Both the position numbers and the translations under genes were made by a program. From positions 372,001 through 436,000 of the forward strand of contig NZ_SMCV01000003.1 of assembly GCF_004342285.1 (NCBI RefSeq): a stretch of DNA of 64,000 nt. Reading direction: 5' to 3'. Under the pieces are notes generated by a model, which made no database searches, was not told the origin of the DNA, and was given only the letters and a program-made list of their open reading frames with translations. How positions within the stretch are numbered: the stretch's first letter is position 1; each line of letters opens with the position of its first letter. This document shows positions 9,607 to 17,794 of the stretch, piece after piece. This stretch comes from Klebsiella sp. BIGb0138 (GTDB lineage Bacteria > Pseudomonadota > Gammaproteobacteria > Enterobacterales > Enterobacteriaceae).

Positions 9607-9644
9607 GGTACCAGTTCCTGTCTATACTGGTATTGGTACTACCA
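9607..9644. promoter_or_regulatory. Operator cluster between exporter and XRE regulator
   Basis: TACCAGT (9609-9615) and ACTGGTA (9626-9632) form an inverted repeat, and TGGTACTACCA (9634-9644) is a perfect 11-bp palindrome. Together there are four TGGTA/TACCA half-sites in 36 bp, within 15-50 bp of the regulator's start codon. This suggests autoregulation plus control of the divergent exporter. The binding protein is inferred. Confidence 0.6.
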
Positions 9645-9657
9645 TGCTGGAGGGGAT

Positions 9658-10527
9658 ATGACGGGGATGCCGCAACGTGAATCGGGGCCGATCGCGCCCG
9701 ATGATAGCCGCAAGCAGCTGGGAGCCTTTCTGCGCGCCCGGCGTGAAAGCCTCGATCCCCAGCGTCTGGGCCTACCGCGGGTCGGGAGGCGGCGCACGCC
9801 CGGGCTGCGCCGCGAAGAGGTGGCGATGCTGGCGGACGTCGGCGTCACCTGGTACACCTGGCTGGAGCAGGGGCGGGAGGTCAATCCGTCAGAAGCGGTA
9901 CTGGTGGGCGTGGCGAACGCGCTACAGTGCAGCCCGCTGGAGACGCGGCACCTGTTTGTGCTGGCCGGGCTGACGCCGCCGGAAGCGCCCCAGATCACGG
10001 TCTGCGAGGGGATAAGCCCCGGAACCCGGCGGCTGCTTGATAGCCTGATGCCGCAGCCCGCCAGCATCCAGAAACCCAGCTTCGACATCGTGGCGTGGAA
10101 CGACAGCTTTTGCCGCCTGATGGGCGTGGATTTCGCCGCGCTGGCCGAAGAAGATCGCAACTGTATTTATCTCTATCTGACTAATGATACCTGGCGCCGC
10201 CGCATCGAAAACCGCGATGTGCTGCCGACGTTTGTCTCCTACTTCCGCGCGGCGATGGCCGAGCACCGGGGCGATCCGCTGTGGGAAAATAAGCTGGCGC
10301 GCTTTTTCGCCGCCTCCGCCGAGTTTGAAGCGCTGTGGCACCAGCGGTATGAGGTGCGCGGCGTGGAAAATCAGGTCAAAAATTTCAACCATCCGCAGCT
10401 CGGGCGCTTCAGCCTGCAGCAGATGTACTGGTATTCCGCACCGCGCAACGGTTCGCGGCTGCTGGTCTATCTGCCGATGGATGAGGCCGGCGAGCGGGCG
10501 CTGGCATGGCTTGATCAGCAGGATTGA
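9658..10527 (+). CDS. XRE-family regulator with MmyB-like ligand-binding domain
   Basis: 289 aa. The N-terminal helix-turn-helix includes RRTPGLRREEVAMLADVG and WYTWLEQGR (about residues 40-75). The C-terminal part matches the MmyB/MLTR transcription-regulator ligand-binding domain: FDIVAWND, then the conserved NHP in NFNHPQLGRFSL near the end. ATG 9658 follows GGAGGGG. It is divergent from a DHA2 exporter, the usual arrangement for a ligand-sensing repressor of an efflux gene. Ligands of this domain are thought to be fatty-acid-like or hydrophobic, but none can be named here. Confidence 0.88.
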   Translation: MTGMPQRESGPIAPDDSRKQLGAFLRARRESLDPQRLGLPRVGRRRTPGLRREEVAMLADVGVTWYTWLEQGREVNPSEAVLVGVANALQCSPLETRHLFVLAGLTPPEAPQITVCEGISPGTRRLLDSLMPQPASIQKPSFDIVAWNDSFCRLMGVDFAALAEEDRNCIYLYLTNDTWRRRIENRDVLPTFVSYFRAAMAEHRGDPLWENKLARFFAASAEFEALWHQRYEVRGVENQVKNFNHPQLGRFSLQQMYWYSAPRNGSRLLVYLPMDEAGERALAWLDQQD

Positions 10528-10559
10528 AGGGCATCGTGTTAAATCACGGAACGAGCCAC

Positions 10560-11330
10560 TCAATCGACCACGATGACTTCCGTCAGTTTAGACAAATGGT
10601 TGAGCTCTTCTTCCGGGATGGCGCTATCGGTAATGAAGTAGTCTATTTCAGACCAATCGCAAAACTGGAATAGACCTGAGCTGGTGAATTTGGTGCTATC
10701 GCTCACCACCACCTTGAGGCGGGAGCTTTTTACCATCGCGGCCTTGATTTCCGCCTCCTCGTAAGAGGCCGTACAGGGGCCTGTACGATTTTTCAATCCA
10801 TCCGTCCCCAGAAAGACAATATCCGCATTGATGGACTGATAAGCATGAATTCCCCACATGCCGACTAAGGCCAGACTATTTGGCCGTAGTTTTCCCCCGA
10901 CCAGAAAAACGTCGTTATCCGTGCCGCTGAGCGGCTGGATGATATTGATCGCATTAGAAATAATGGTGAGTTTGCTTTTGCTCGTTAACGCTTTGGCAAC
11001 GCACTGAACGGTGCTGCCGGTATCGAGAATCACCACGCCCCGATCGGGAATCAGTTGAATGGCGAGCTGGGCTATTTGATCCTTAAGCTGTAAATGTTCG
11101 GTATTCTTCTGCGCCAGGGGCTGTTCGATAGCCAGAATATTGCCAGAGGCAATCGCGCCACCGTGGCCTTTGGTTGCGATGCCTTTTTTATCAAGATAAA
11201 TCAGATCCTTGCGAATCGTTTCCGTCGAGACACCGAACATTTCTGCGATTTTGCCAACCTTGACGCTACCTTCCGCAATCAGTATTTGCGCCAGCTTATT
11301 CCGTCTTTCAATGGTTAACGAATTTGCCAT
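10560..11330 (-). CDS. DeoR/GlpR-family sugar-phosphate-responsive regulator
   Basis: 256 aa. The N-terminal DeoR-type helix-turn-helix reads VKVGKIAEMFGVSTETIRKD (about residues 22-41), followed by KGIATKGHGGA and a DeoR C-terminal sensor domain with the VILDTGSTVQCVA motif. That domain normally binds a phosphorylated sugar. It is divergent from the epimerase/PTS operon across a 336-bp region that holds a large inverted repeat and phased TTGCG repeats. I infer that it controls that operon. The gene is visibly more A/T-rich than the exporter pair before it, as is the operon it faces. Confidence 0.9.
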   Translation of the reverse strand: MANSLTIERRNKLAQILIAEGSVKVGKIAEMFGVSTETIRKDLIYLDKKGIATKGHGGAIASGNILAIEQPLAQKNTEHLQLKDQIAQLAIQLIPDRGVVILDTGSTVQCVAKALTSKSKLTIISNAINIIQPLSGTDNDVFLVGGKLRPNSLALVGMWGIHAYQSINADIVFLGTDGLKNRTGPCTASYEEAEIKAAMVKSSRLKVVVSDSTKFTSSGLFQFCDWSEIDYFITDSAIPEEELNHLSKLTEVIVVD

Positions 11331-11526
11331 CTCTTACCCTTGTTGACCGCGTTAAAACCCAATGAATCCCAACCATGTCGCGCATAATACCATGCTTATT
11401 CGCCGTCTGCTTGCGGTCGGTTGGCAGGTAGCCTCTCCTGCCGACGGGCCTTGCAGAATGCTTTTCCGGCGGGGAAGCGCTTGCTGAGCGGATGTCCAGA
11501 CCTCTCCATTTCTGTCTTTTCACAAT

Positions 11527-11553
11527 GGATCACAATTTTATTAATTGTGATCC
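11527..11553. promoter_or_regulatory. 27-bp perfect inverted repeat in the DeoR/PTS divergent region
   Basis: GGATCACAATT (11527-11537) and AATTGTGATCC (11543-11553) are perfect 11-bp arms around TTATT. The half-sites face the opposite way to a CRP site (TCACA before TGTGA), so CRP is unlikely. It could be an operator for the DeoR-type regulator. No T-run follows that would make it a terminator. Confidence 0.6.
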
Positions 11554-11563
11554 AGACGATACT

Positions 11564-11643
11564 TTGCGATCTCTGCGCTTGTTGTTGCGTTTGTTTGCGA
11601 TGATATTGCGATTATGTATTGCGTTTGCTTGTGTTGTATTGCG
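11564..11643 (+). promoter_or_regulatory. Phased TTGCG direct repeats before the PTS operon
   Basis: TTGCG occurs at 11564, 11585, 11595, 11606, 11619 and 11639, plus CTGCG at 11573, all on the plus strand. The TTGCG spacings are 21, 10, 11, 13 and 20 bp, close to multiples of a helical turn, so the copies lie largely on one face of the DNA. The array ends 24 bp before the first gene of the operon. Several DeoR-family repressors use direct repeats in this way. The rest of 11331-11526 shows no gene I can support. Confidence 0.6.
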
Positions 11644-11666
11644 AAAAAATAGGTGCAGGGGATAAT

Positions 11667-12350
11667 GTGAACCGAAAAATATGGCTTTCTCCGTCAGTGA
11701 TGTGTGCTGACTTAGCGGACTTAAAATCCTCAATACGTGAACTGGAATCCGTCCAGGTTGATGCGCTGCATATCGATATTATCGATGGCGCATTTAGCCC
11801 GGCAATGCCGCTGGGGCTGGATACGATTAAACGGTTAAGGGAATTGACCGACCTGGATTTTGATATTCATATCATGGCGTTAAATAATGAGTTTTTCGTC
11901 AAGAAAGTGCTGGATATTGGCGTGCAGCAAATCTCTTTTCATTATGAATCGAGTCTGCATGTTGAACGGTTACTCAATATGATCAGAGCGCAGGGGGTTA
12001 AAGCCGGTATCGCGCTTAATCCGGCAACACCATTATCCGTGCTGGAGTATATTTTACCGCAGCTGGATAACGTCCTGCTGATGTTAATTAATCCGGGTTA
12101 TGCCGATAATCAGAATGAGCAGCAGGTGAGTTACGCCATAGAGAAGACTCAACGCCTGGCTGAATATATCAGCAGGCTCGAACGTCGTCCTGCTATTCAG
12201 GTTGATGGCCGGGTTTCATTCTCCACCATTCCTCAACTGCTCGCCGCCGGAGCTGATAATCTGGTTCTTGGTAGCACCAGCCTGTATCGCTCTGGATATA
12301 CGCTTGCGGAAAACCGAAAAGCGTTAGCCGATCTCATTTTAAATATGTAA
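11667..12350 (+). CDS. Ribulose-phosphate 3-epimerase family protein (AlsE/SgcE-like)
   Basis: 227 aa from GTG 11667, which follows CAGGGGATA; the frame is open to a TTG at 11619 without a ribosome site. It is an Rpe/AlsE TIM barrel: SPSVMCADL at the start, DALHIDIIDG, FDIHIM, ISFHYE, LINPGYADNQ and a final VDGRVS where most relatives have VDGG or VDGS. The catalytic Asp and metal His positions are kept. It overlaps or abuts the hexuloisomerase gene. With the PTS behind it, the likely substrate is a hexulose or pentulose phosphate such as allulose 6-phosphate rather than housekeeping ribulose 5-phosphate. That is inference. Confidence 0.85.
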   Translation: MNRKIWLSPSVMCADLADLKSSIRELESVQVDALHIDIIDGAFSPAMPLGLDTIKRLRELTDLDFDIHIMALNNEFFVKKVLDIGVQQISFHYESSLHVERLLNMIRAQGVKAGIALNPATPLSVLEYILPQLDNVLLMLINPGYADNQNEQQVSYAIEKTQRLAEYISRLERRPAIQVDGRVSFSTIPQLLAAGADNLVLGSTSLYRSGYTLAENRKALADLILNM

Positions 12351-12361
12351 TGGAGTCTGCA

Positions 12362-12919
12362 ATGGATTATCTTATCTCGGAACGTATTATTGTGCGGGAA
12401 ATTAGTCAGACTCTTGAGAGAATCGATATTGAACAAGTCTCACAGCTTATTTTAGCTATAGAGAAAGCGGATAAGGTTTTTTTTGTCGGAGTCGGCAGGG
12501 TGCTACTTTCCTTACAGGCGATTGCTAAACGATGGTCCCATCTTGGCATCAATACCGTGGTTGTCGGGCAAATTACTGAACCGGCAATTACGGCTAATGA
12601 CCTCTTGATAGTTGGTTCCGGAAGTGGCGAGACGCTTTTGCCACTGGGGGTTGCTAAAAAAGCGAAGGGTTTTGCGGCCACGGTCGTTCATATCGGGGCG
12701 AATCCGCAGAGTTCCATGCGGGAATATTGCGATCTGTTTGTGCGTATTCCCGTTCAGGGTAAGCAGCACTGCGACGATGAGATACCTTCGCAGCAGCCGA
12801 TGACCAGCCTGTTTGAACAATCATTGCTGCTGCTGGGGGATACCATCGCGATGATGATGATTACAAAGAAACGGCTTGATATTCATAGTCTGTGGCAGTT
12901 TCACGCCAACCTGGAGTAA
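12362..12919 (+). CDS. 6-phospho-3-hexuloisomerase-like SIS-domain protein
   Basis: 185 aa from ATG 12362 behind GGAG; an ATG at 12350 overlaps the previous stop. It is a single SIS domain: KVFFVGVGR, HLGINTVVVG, NDLLIVGSGSGET, VAKKAKG, MTSLFEQSLLLLGD and the ending FHANLE. It follows archaeal and bacterial 6-phospho-3-hexuloisomerases (PHI, HxlB) closely along its length, as I recall them. PHI interconverts arabino-3-hexulose 6-phosphate and fructose 6-phosphate. There is no hexulose phosphate synthase next to it, so this is not an ordinary RuMP formaldehyde operon. An aldose-ketose isomerase role is the alternative. Confidence 0.82.
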   Translation: MDYLISERIIVREISQTLERIDIEQVSQLILAIEKADKVFFVGVGRVLLSLQAIAKRWSHLGINTVVVGQITEPAITANDLLIVGSGSGETLLPLGVAKKAKGFAATVVHIGANPQSSMREYCDLFVRIPVQGKQHCDDEIPSQQPMTSLFEQSLLLLGDTIAMMMITKKRLDIHSLWQFHANLE

Positions 12920-12935
12920 TAAATCCGGAGATATT

Positions 12936-13355
12936 ATGGCTATTTCAGTGGTGATAGTGACTCATGGTCGTAGCGCTGATGTATTATGCGAGACGGTACA
13001 AATGATTATTGGCGAACAGCATCAGCTTTTTGCCGTTGATTTTTTACCGGGTGAAAATATTGACTCCCTGGTGCAGAAGATAAAAAACTTAACACTCTCT
13101 GGCGCGGTGCTTTTTCTTGTCGATTTTTCCGGAGGCAGCCCATTTAATGCTGCTGCTTTATATAGTAAATATATGACGAAATGTGAAGTCGTCACTGGCG
13201 TAAATATACCTATGCTGGTGAATGTTTTAATCGAAAGGGATGGGGTGACAACGCTTGCGGTATTAGCTGAGCTGGCAAAGCAATCAGGCTCGGAGGGGAT
13301 TGTTCGGTTACGTACTGACTTTATTATTGCTGAGGCGGATGAAGAGGATTTATAA
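12936..13355 (+). CDS. PTS mannose-class EIIA component
   Basis: 139 aa from ATG 12936 behind CCGGAG, 16 bp after the hexuloisomerase. It is an EIIA-Man type protein; His10 in VIVTHGRSAD is the expected phosphorylation site, and LFLVDFSGGSPFNAAA is the usual core. It receives phosphate from HPr and passes it to the separate EIIB encoded next. Separate A and B chains distinguish this set from E. coli ManX, where A and B are fused. The last codons abut the EIIB gene. Confidence 0.9.
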   Translation: MAISVVIVTHGRSADVLCETVQMIIGEQHQLFAVDFLPGENIDSLVQKIKNLTLSGAVLFLVDFSGGSPFNAAALYSKYMTKCEVVTGVNIPMLVNVLIERDGVTTLAVLAELAKQSGSEGIVRLRTDFIIAEADEEDL

Positions 13356-13356
13356 C

Positions 13357-13830
13357 GTGAATATAGTACTGGCAAGAATTGACGATCGTTTTATTCATGG
13401 GCAAGTTGTTACCCGCTGGGTAAAATCTTTTCCCGCAGAACGTATTATCGTTGTTTCCGATATTATTGCGGCGGATGAAATGCGTAAAGCATTGCTGATT
13501 TCTGTTGCTCCTCCCGAAATGAAGGCCAGCGTCGTAACGGTAGATAAGATGATCCGCGCCTGGCATAGCGAAAAATATCGGGAGGCGACGGCGATTTTGC
13601 TTTTTGCCCGTCCCGGAGATGTGCTGCGCCTTGTTGAAGGCGGTGTGAAAATCGACAGCATCAACGTCGGTGGGATGATTTTTGAAGAAGGGCGACAGCA
13701 AATTACGCGTTCTGTCAGCGTGGCGCCGGACGATATTACCGCCTTCCGCCAGCTTAACGCGCGAGGGGTCAACCTTGAGCTTCGACAGCTGCCATCTGAT
13801 AACCAGGTTAATTTAATGGACAAACTGTGA
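13357..13830 (+). CDS. PTS mannose/sorbose-class EIIB component
   Basis: 157 aa from GTG 13357, one base after the EIIA stop, with AGAGGA upstream; an in-frame ATG at 13339 would overlap EIIA. The N-terminal LARIDDRFIHGQVVTRW is the PTSIIB_sorb signature, with His14 as the phospho-acceptor. It transfers phosphate to the sugar entering through EIIC/EIID. The regular IIA-IIB-IIC-IID order shows a complete permease. Confidence 0.9.
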   Translation: MNIVLARIDDRFIHGQVVTRWVKSFPAERIIVVSDIIAADEMRKALLISVAPPEMKASVVTVDKMIRAWHSEKYREATAILLFARPGDVLRLVEGGVKIDSINVGGMIFEEGRQQITRSVSVAPDDITAFRQLNARGVNLELRQLPSDNQVNLMDKL

Positions 13831-13840
13831 GGGGGGACTT

Positions 13841-14638
13841 ATGGACACATGGCAAATTGTGGCGTTAGTGATCATCGCGGCCCTGGCAGGAATGGGGAGT
13901 GTACTGGATGAAGGGCAAACTCACCGCCCGCTGATCGCGTGTACGCTGGTTGGCCTCGTCCTGGGGGATATGACGACGGGAGTCATTCTTGGCGGTACGC
14001 TGGAGATGATGGCGCTCGGTTGGATGAATGTTGGCCTGGCCATGGCACCTGATACCGCGATCGCGTCGGTGATTGCCACTATTCTGGTGATTACCACCGG
14101 GCAGGGGGTCGGGGAGGGAATCGCGATCGCGGTTGCACTGGCGGCGGCCGGTCAGGTACTGACGATTTTTATTCGCACGATTACGGTCTTCTTTATTCAC
14201 CGGGCGGATAAATATGCCGAGCGCGGCAGCACGCGTGGTATCGAGCTAATGCACGTCAGCGCGCTGGTGTTACAGGGCTTGCGCGTTGCGTTACCGACTC
14301 TGGCGGTGCTGATGATGAGCGTTGAAACGGTGCAGTCGATTTTAACCAATATCCCTCATGTGGTCACGCGTGGTTTGCAAATTGGTGGCGGTATCGTGGT
14401 CGTGGTGGGCTATGCGATGGTCATCAATATGATGAATGTGAAATATCTGATGCCGTTCTTTTTTGGCGGATTCCTGATTGCGGCGTTTACTTCCTTCAAC
14501 CTGGTTGGTTTCGGCGGTATGGGGTTGGTGATTGCGCTGCTGTGGATGCAAATCCATCCGAAATATCAAAGCAGAGTACCCGCGGTAGCCTCAGCGGCTC
14601 CGGCTACTGTCTCTGATGATGACGATCTCGATGCCTGA
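13841..14638 (+). CDS. PTS mannose/sorbose-class EIIC component
   Basis: 265 aa membrane protein with several hydrophobic segments. GTLEMMALGWMNVGLAMAPD is the characteristic EIIC-sorbose stretch. ATG 13841 follows GGGGGGA. The C-terminus is acidic (SDDDDLDA). It forms the translocation unit with EIID. The sugar specificity of this class cannot be read reliably from sequence. Confidence 0.92.
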   Translation: MDTWQIVALVIIAALAGMGSVLDEGQTHRPLIACTLVGLVLGDMTTGVILGGTLEMMALGWMNVGLAMAPDTAIASVIATILVITTGQGVGEGIAIAVALAAAGQVLTIFIRTITVFFIHRADKYAERGSTRGIELMHVSALVLQGLRVALPTLAVLMMSVETVQSILTNIPHVVTRGLQIGGGIVVVVGYAMVINMMNVKYLMPFFFGGFLIAAFTSFNLVGFGGMGLVIALLWMQIHPKYQSRVPAVASAAPATVSDDDDLDA

Positions 14639-14646
14639 GGTGAATA

Positions 14647-15483
14647 ATGCAAACTGATGAAATGAAAAAAACGCTGACCCGCGGCGATCTTCGCAGCATG
14701 TTCTGGCGATCCAATATTCTGCTTGGCTCATTTAACTTCGAACGTGCTCAGGCATTGGGGATCTGCTTTATTATGATTCCGGCGATTAAACGTCTTTATG
14801 GACCGGGGCCCGAACGTGCCGAGGCGTTGAAACGTCATCTGGAATGGTTTAATACCCAACCTTATGTCGCCTCGCCGATTCTGGGCGTCACCGCAGCGAT
14901 GGAGGAAGAAAAATCGCATGGTGCCGCGATTACCGGCTCAGGGATTAGCGGGGTGAAGATTGGTCTGATGGGGCCATTTGCCGGCGTTGGCGATCCCATT
15001 TTTTGGGGAACGGTACGTCCGGTCCTCGCGGCTTTAGGGGCGTCAATCGCCCTGACCGGTAACGTTCTTGGGCCGATTTTATTCTTTGTCTTATTTAACC
15101 TGATTCGCCTGGCGCTGAAATACTATGGTCTCAATTACGGCTATCGGAAAGGGCGAGAAATCCTCAGTGAACTGGGCGGCAACCGTCTGCAAAAATTGAC
15201 CGAGGGGGCATCGATTCTGGGGTTGTTTGTGATGGGGGCACTGGTGTGCAAATGGACAACGATCAATGTTCCCGTCGTGGTGTCAAAAATAACCGCGGCC
15301 GATGGACAGGTGGTCACAACCACGCTGCAAAACATTTTCGATCAGCTTTTACCTGGGGTGCTGCCGCTGATTTTGACGCTGTTTGTCGCATCACTATTAC
15401 GCAGGAAAGTGAATGCCTTGCTGATGATTCTGGCGATTTTTATCCTGGGGGTTGCCGGCTATGCTGCCGGAGTTTTAGGTTAG
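14647..15483 (+). CDS. PTS mannose-class EIID component
   Basis: 278 aa. LTRGDLRSMFWRSNILLGSF and NFERAQALG at the N-terminus are EIID signatures; GPFAGVGDPIFWGTVRPVL sits mid-protein, and hydrophobic helices fill the C-terminus. It starts eight bases after the EIIC stop and is the last gene of the operon, followed by a strong terminator. The IID subunit is found only in the mannose PTS class, which confirms the family assignment of the whole set. Confidence 0.93.
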   Translation: MQTDEMKKTLTRGDLRSMFWRSNILLGSFNFERAQALGICFIMIPAIKRLYGPGPERAEALKRHLEWFNTQPYVASPILGVTAAMEEEKSHGAAITGSGISGVKIGLMGPFAGVGDPIFWGTVRPVLAALGASIALTGNVLGPILFFVLFNLIRLALKYYGLNYGYRKGREILSELGGNRLQKLTEGASILGLFVMGALVCKWTTINVPVVVSKITAADGQVVTTTLQNIFDQLLPGVLPLILTLFVASLLRRKVNALLMILAIFILGVAGYAAGVLG

Positions 15484-15491
15484 CGTATTTT

Positions 15492-15547
15492 AGCGCCGCC
15501 ATGGTGAATATTTGACCGGTCTGGTTCAACATGCCGCGGCGCTTTTT
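15492..15547 (+). terminator. Terminator closing the PTS operon
   Basis: The outer stem AGCGCCGC (15492-15499) and GCGGCGCT (15536-15543) is extended inward by CATGxTGAA/TTCAxCATG and followed by TTTTT (15543-15547). It starts nine bases after the EIID stop. Confidence 0.75.
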
Positions 15548-15591
15548 CCGTGTCATACTTACGCGATATTGCCGTAGGGATATGACGCCAG

Positions 15592-16635
15592 ATGAAAGTC
15601 ACTCGCCAGCAGGAAAAAGTTATTCGCCAGGCCTTGAGTCGCTGGCGGCAAGATAACGTCATTGATGAGCGGATGCTGCAGCATTTAAGCGCGCATTTAA
15701 CTCGCTCTACCTTCGACTGGCAGCGCCTGAGCCGTTACGCTTTCTGGACCGCGCTGGCCTGCCTGCTGATTGCTCTGGCCAGTCTGTTCGCCGATAGCCA
15801 ACTGATCGACTGGCTGGTGAGCCTGTTCAACGACTCGGCGCTGGCGCGTATCGCCCTGCCGGCGGTGATTGCTCTGGCCTGTTACCTGTGGGGGTTTCGC
15901 CGCCAGCGGCGAGAATCGTCGTGGCGCTACAGCAACGAGGCGATTTTGTTCACTGGCGTCGTGTTTACCGCGCTGGCGCTTTGGCAGCTCGGCGAGCGGC
16001 TCGATAACGGCAGCGGCCATATCGCTCCGTTATTCCTCGCGGGCTGTGCGATTTACGGCGCTATCGGCTTCGTTGCCCGTTCCGGGCTGGTGTGGCTATT
16101 TTTCCTGCTGGCGCTCGGCAACTGGTTTGGGGCGGAAACCGGCTATGTCTCGGGGTGGGGCGCTTACTGGCTGGGCATGAGCTATCCGATTCGCTTCGTG
16201 CTGTTTGGCGGCGCGCTGCTGGCACTCTGTTTTGCGCTACAAAAGCGGCTGCGGCAGCGTCGGCTGTTTACCGTCAGTAAAGCCATGGGTCTGACCTATC
16301 TGTTTATTGCGCTATGGATTCTGTCGATTTTTGGCAATTTCGATCCCGATAGCGGCTACAGCCTCTCGCAAATGTCGCTGCTGCCGTGGGCATTGTTATT
16401 TGGCGTGGCGGCGGGAATCTGTATTTATATCAGTCTGAAAACCGATGACGGAATGCTTCGCGGTTTTGGCCTGACCTTCCTCGCCCTAAACCTCTACACC
16501 CGCTTCTTCGAATATTTCTGGGGGAGCATGCATAAGGTGGTGTTCTTCCTGATTCTGGCAGTGTCGCTGGCCGTGCTTGGCCGCTACGCGGAAAGAATCT
16601 GGCACGCCGGCGAGCGGCGTGCCCAGGGAGATTAA
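15592..16635 (+). CDS. DUF2157-type multispanning membrane protein
   Basis: 347 aa. A soluble N-terminal segment of about 45 residues ([20 protein letters not shown]) precedes roughly nine hydrophobic helices, the layout of the DUF2157 family. Its function is unknown. It starts after the PTS terminator, so it is transcribed separately. Its stop overlaps the convergent nfsB stop by four bases. The only charged loops are short Arg-rich turns ([15 protein letters not shown]), placing the termini inside. Confidence 0.75.
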   Translation: MKVTRQQEKVIRQALSRWRQDNVIDERMLQHLSAHLTRSTFDWQRLSRYAFWTALACLLIALASLFADSQLIDWLVSLFNDSALARIALPAVIALACYLWGFRRQRRESSWRYSNEAILFTGVVFTALALWQLGERLDNGSGHIAPLFLAGCAIYGAIGFVARSGLVWLFFLLALGNWFGAETGYVSGWGAYWLGMSYPIRFVLFGGALLALCFALQKRLRQRRLFTVSKAMGLTYLFIALWILSIFGNFDPDSGYSLSQMSLLPWALLFGVAAGICIYISLKTDDGMLRGFGLTFLALNLYTRFFEYFWGSMHKVVFFLILAVSLAVLGRYAERIWHAGERRAQGD

Positions 16636-17285
16636 ATCTCGGTAATGGTCGTCGCCTGCGGCAGGCGTGATTTCGGCAGGGCGGCGTTGAAATCTTCAAC
16701 GCTGTGATGGCCGACCGGAACGACTACCAGGCTGGTATAGCCCTGCGCGTTCAGGTCGAACTCCGCATCGAGGATCGCGAAATCGACCCCTTCGATCGGT
16801 ACCGCATCCAGCCCCATCGCCGCCACGCCCAGCAGGAAGTTACCGACGTTCAGGTATACCTGCTTCGCCATCCACTGACTGTCGTCATGCAGATCTTTGC
16901 GGTGCATATCGGCAAAGAACAGGCGGCCTTTATGGTTAGCGGCTTTGGCTTCCGGGGTGGCAAAACGCCCGTCGGCCTCTTCCTGGTCTACCACACGCTC
17001 CAGCCAGGCGTCATCGAGAGCGGTTTTGGCACAGAAAACCACGACGTGAGAAGCATCAAGGATTTTACGTTCGTTGAAAACATAGGTGCCGCTGGCGGCT
17101 TTTGCGACCCGCGCTTTTCCTTCATCCGTGCTGGCGACGATAAAGTGCCATGGCTGCGAGTTGGTGCTCGACGGGCTGAACTGCAGCAGCGTTTTCAGGT
17201 TCGCCGCCTCTTCAGCCGTCAGCTTTTTGCTGGCATCAAAGGCTTTCGTGGAGTGACGTTTTAAGGCAACGGAGACGATATCCAT
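16632..17285 (-). CDS. nfsB: Oxygen-insensitive NAD(P)H nitroreductase NfsB
   Basis: 217 aa, the E. coli NfsB length, closely similar throughout as I remember that sequence. FMN-binding positions lie in KRHSTKAFD at the N-terminus and in [12 protein letters not shown] and [13 protein letters not shown]. This cytoplasmic flavoprotein reduces nitrofurans and quinones by two electrons; loss of it contributes to nitrofuran resistance in enterobacteria. It is a backbone gene, followed upstream by ybdF and ramR in the Klebsiella order. Confidence 0.96.
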   Translation of the reverse strand: MDIVSVALKRHSTKAFDASKKLTAEEAANLKTLLQFSPSSTNSQPWHFIVASTDEGKARVAKAASGTYVFNERKILDASHVVVFCAKTALDDAWLERVVDQEEADGRFATPEAKAANHKGRLFFADMHRKDLHDDSQWMAKQVYLNVGNFLLGVAAMGLDAVPIEGVDFAILDAEFDLNAQGYTSLVVVPVGHHSVEDFNAALPKSRLPQATTITEI

Positions 17286-17326
17286 AACTGTTCCTCACGG
17301 TTTATTCTCTGGATAATAGGTGCTTA

Positions 17327-17341
17327 CAGCCGTTACGGCTG
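17327..17341. promoter_or_regulatory. 15-bp palindrome upstream of nfsB
   Basis: CAGCCGT and ACGGCTG flank a single T at 17327-17341, about 40 bp upstream of nfsB. It is a possible operator or a start-site-proximal hairpin; no regulator can be assigned. Confidence 0.3.
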
Positions 17342-17390
17342 CGTTGAGTGGGGGAAGAGTACAGCGAAGGCAGGGAAATGATAAGAGACA

Positions 17391-17412
17391 AAAATGCGAT
17401 AACACTTATCGC
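17391..17412 (-). terminator. Terminator after ybdF
   Basis: On the minus strand GCGATAA and TTATCGC (17396-17412) form a 7-bp stem with a 3-base loop, followed directly by ATTTTTG. It starts two bases after the ybdF stop and separates ramR-ybdF from nfsB. Confidence 0.6.
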
Positions 17413-17413
17413 G

Positions 17414-17794
17414 CTAACCTGAAAATCTCTCCGGGCGCAGCCGCAGCTGAACTTTTTTCGCCAGTTTGTTCACCACCTGATTCCAGGAATCATCGATCAG
17501 CTCAGCCAGCAGGTCTTCGCTGATATCGTCGCCGGGCACGACGGTAATCCAGTGCTTTTTATTCATGTGGTAGCCGGGCTCAATGCTGCGGTAAATCTCC
17601 CGATTCAGCAGCGACTTTTGCGGGTCGGCCTTCAGATTGACCAGCGCCCGGCCGCGAAGGGTCATGGTGAGCATAAAAATGCGCCCGCCGACTTTAAACA
17701 CGTCGTACTCCGGGCCAAACGGCCAGCAGTGCTCGGTAAACGGATATGCCAGCGCGATGCGGTGAGCGCTGGCGTGCAGCGAGGCGCGATCCAT
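17414..17794 (-). CDS. ybdF: YbdF, MmcQ/YjbR-family protein
   Basis: 126 aa from [10 protein letters not shown]; an upstream in-frame start at 17824 would lie inside ramR. It has the family core [27 protein letters not shown] and [13 protein letters not shown]. It is similar along its length to E. coli YbdF. The family has a CyaY-like fold and is suspected to bind DNA, but its role is unproven. Its start overlaps the ramR stop (ATGA), so it is co-transcribed and translationally coupled with ramR. Confidence 0.92.
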   Translation of the reverse strand: MDRASLHASAHRIALAYPFTEHCWPFGPEYDVFKVGGRIFMLTMTLRGRALVNLKADPQKSLLNREIYRSIEPGYHMNKKHWITVVPGDDISEDLLAELIDDSWNQVVNKLAKKVQLRLRPERFSG

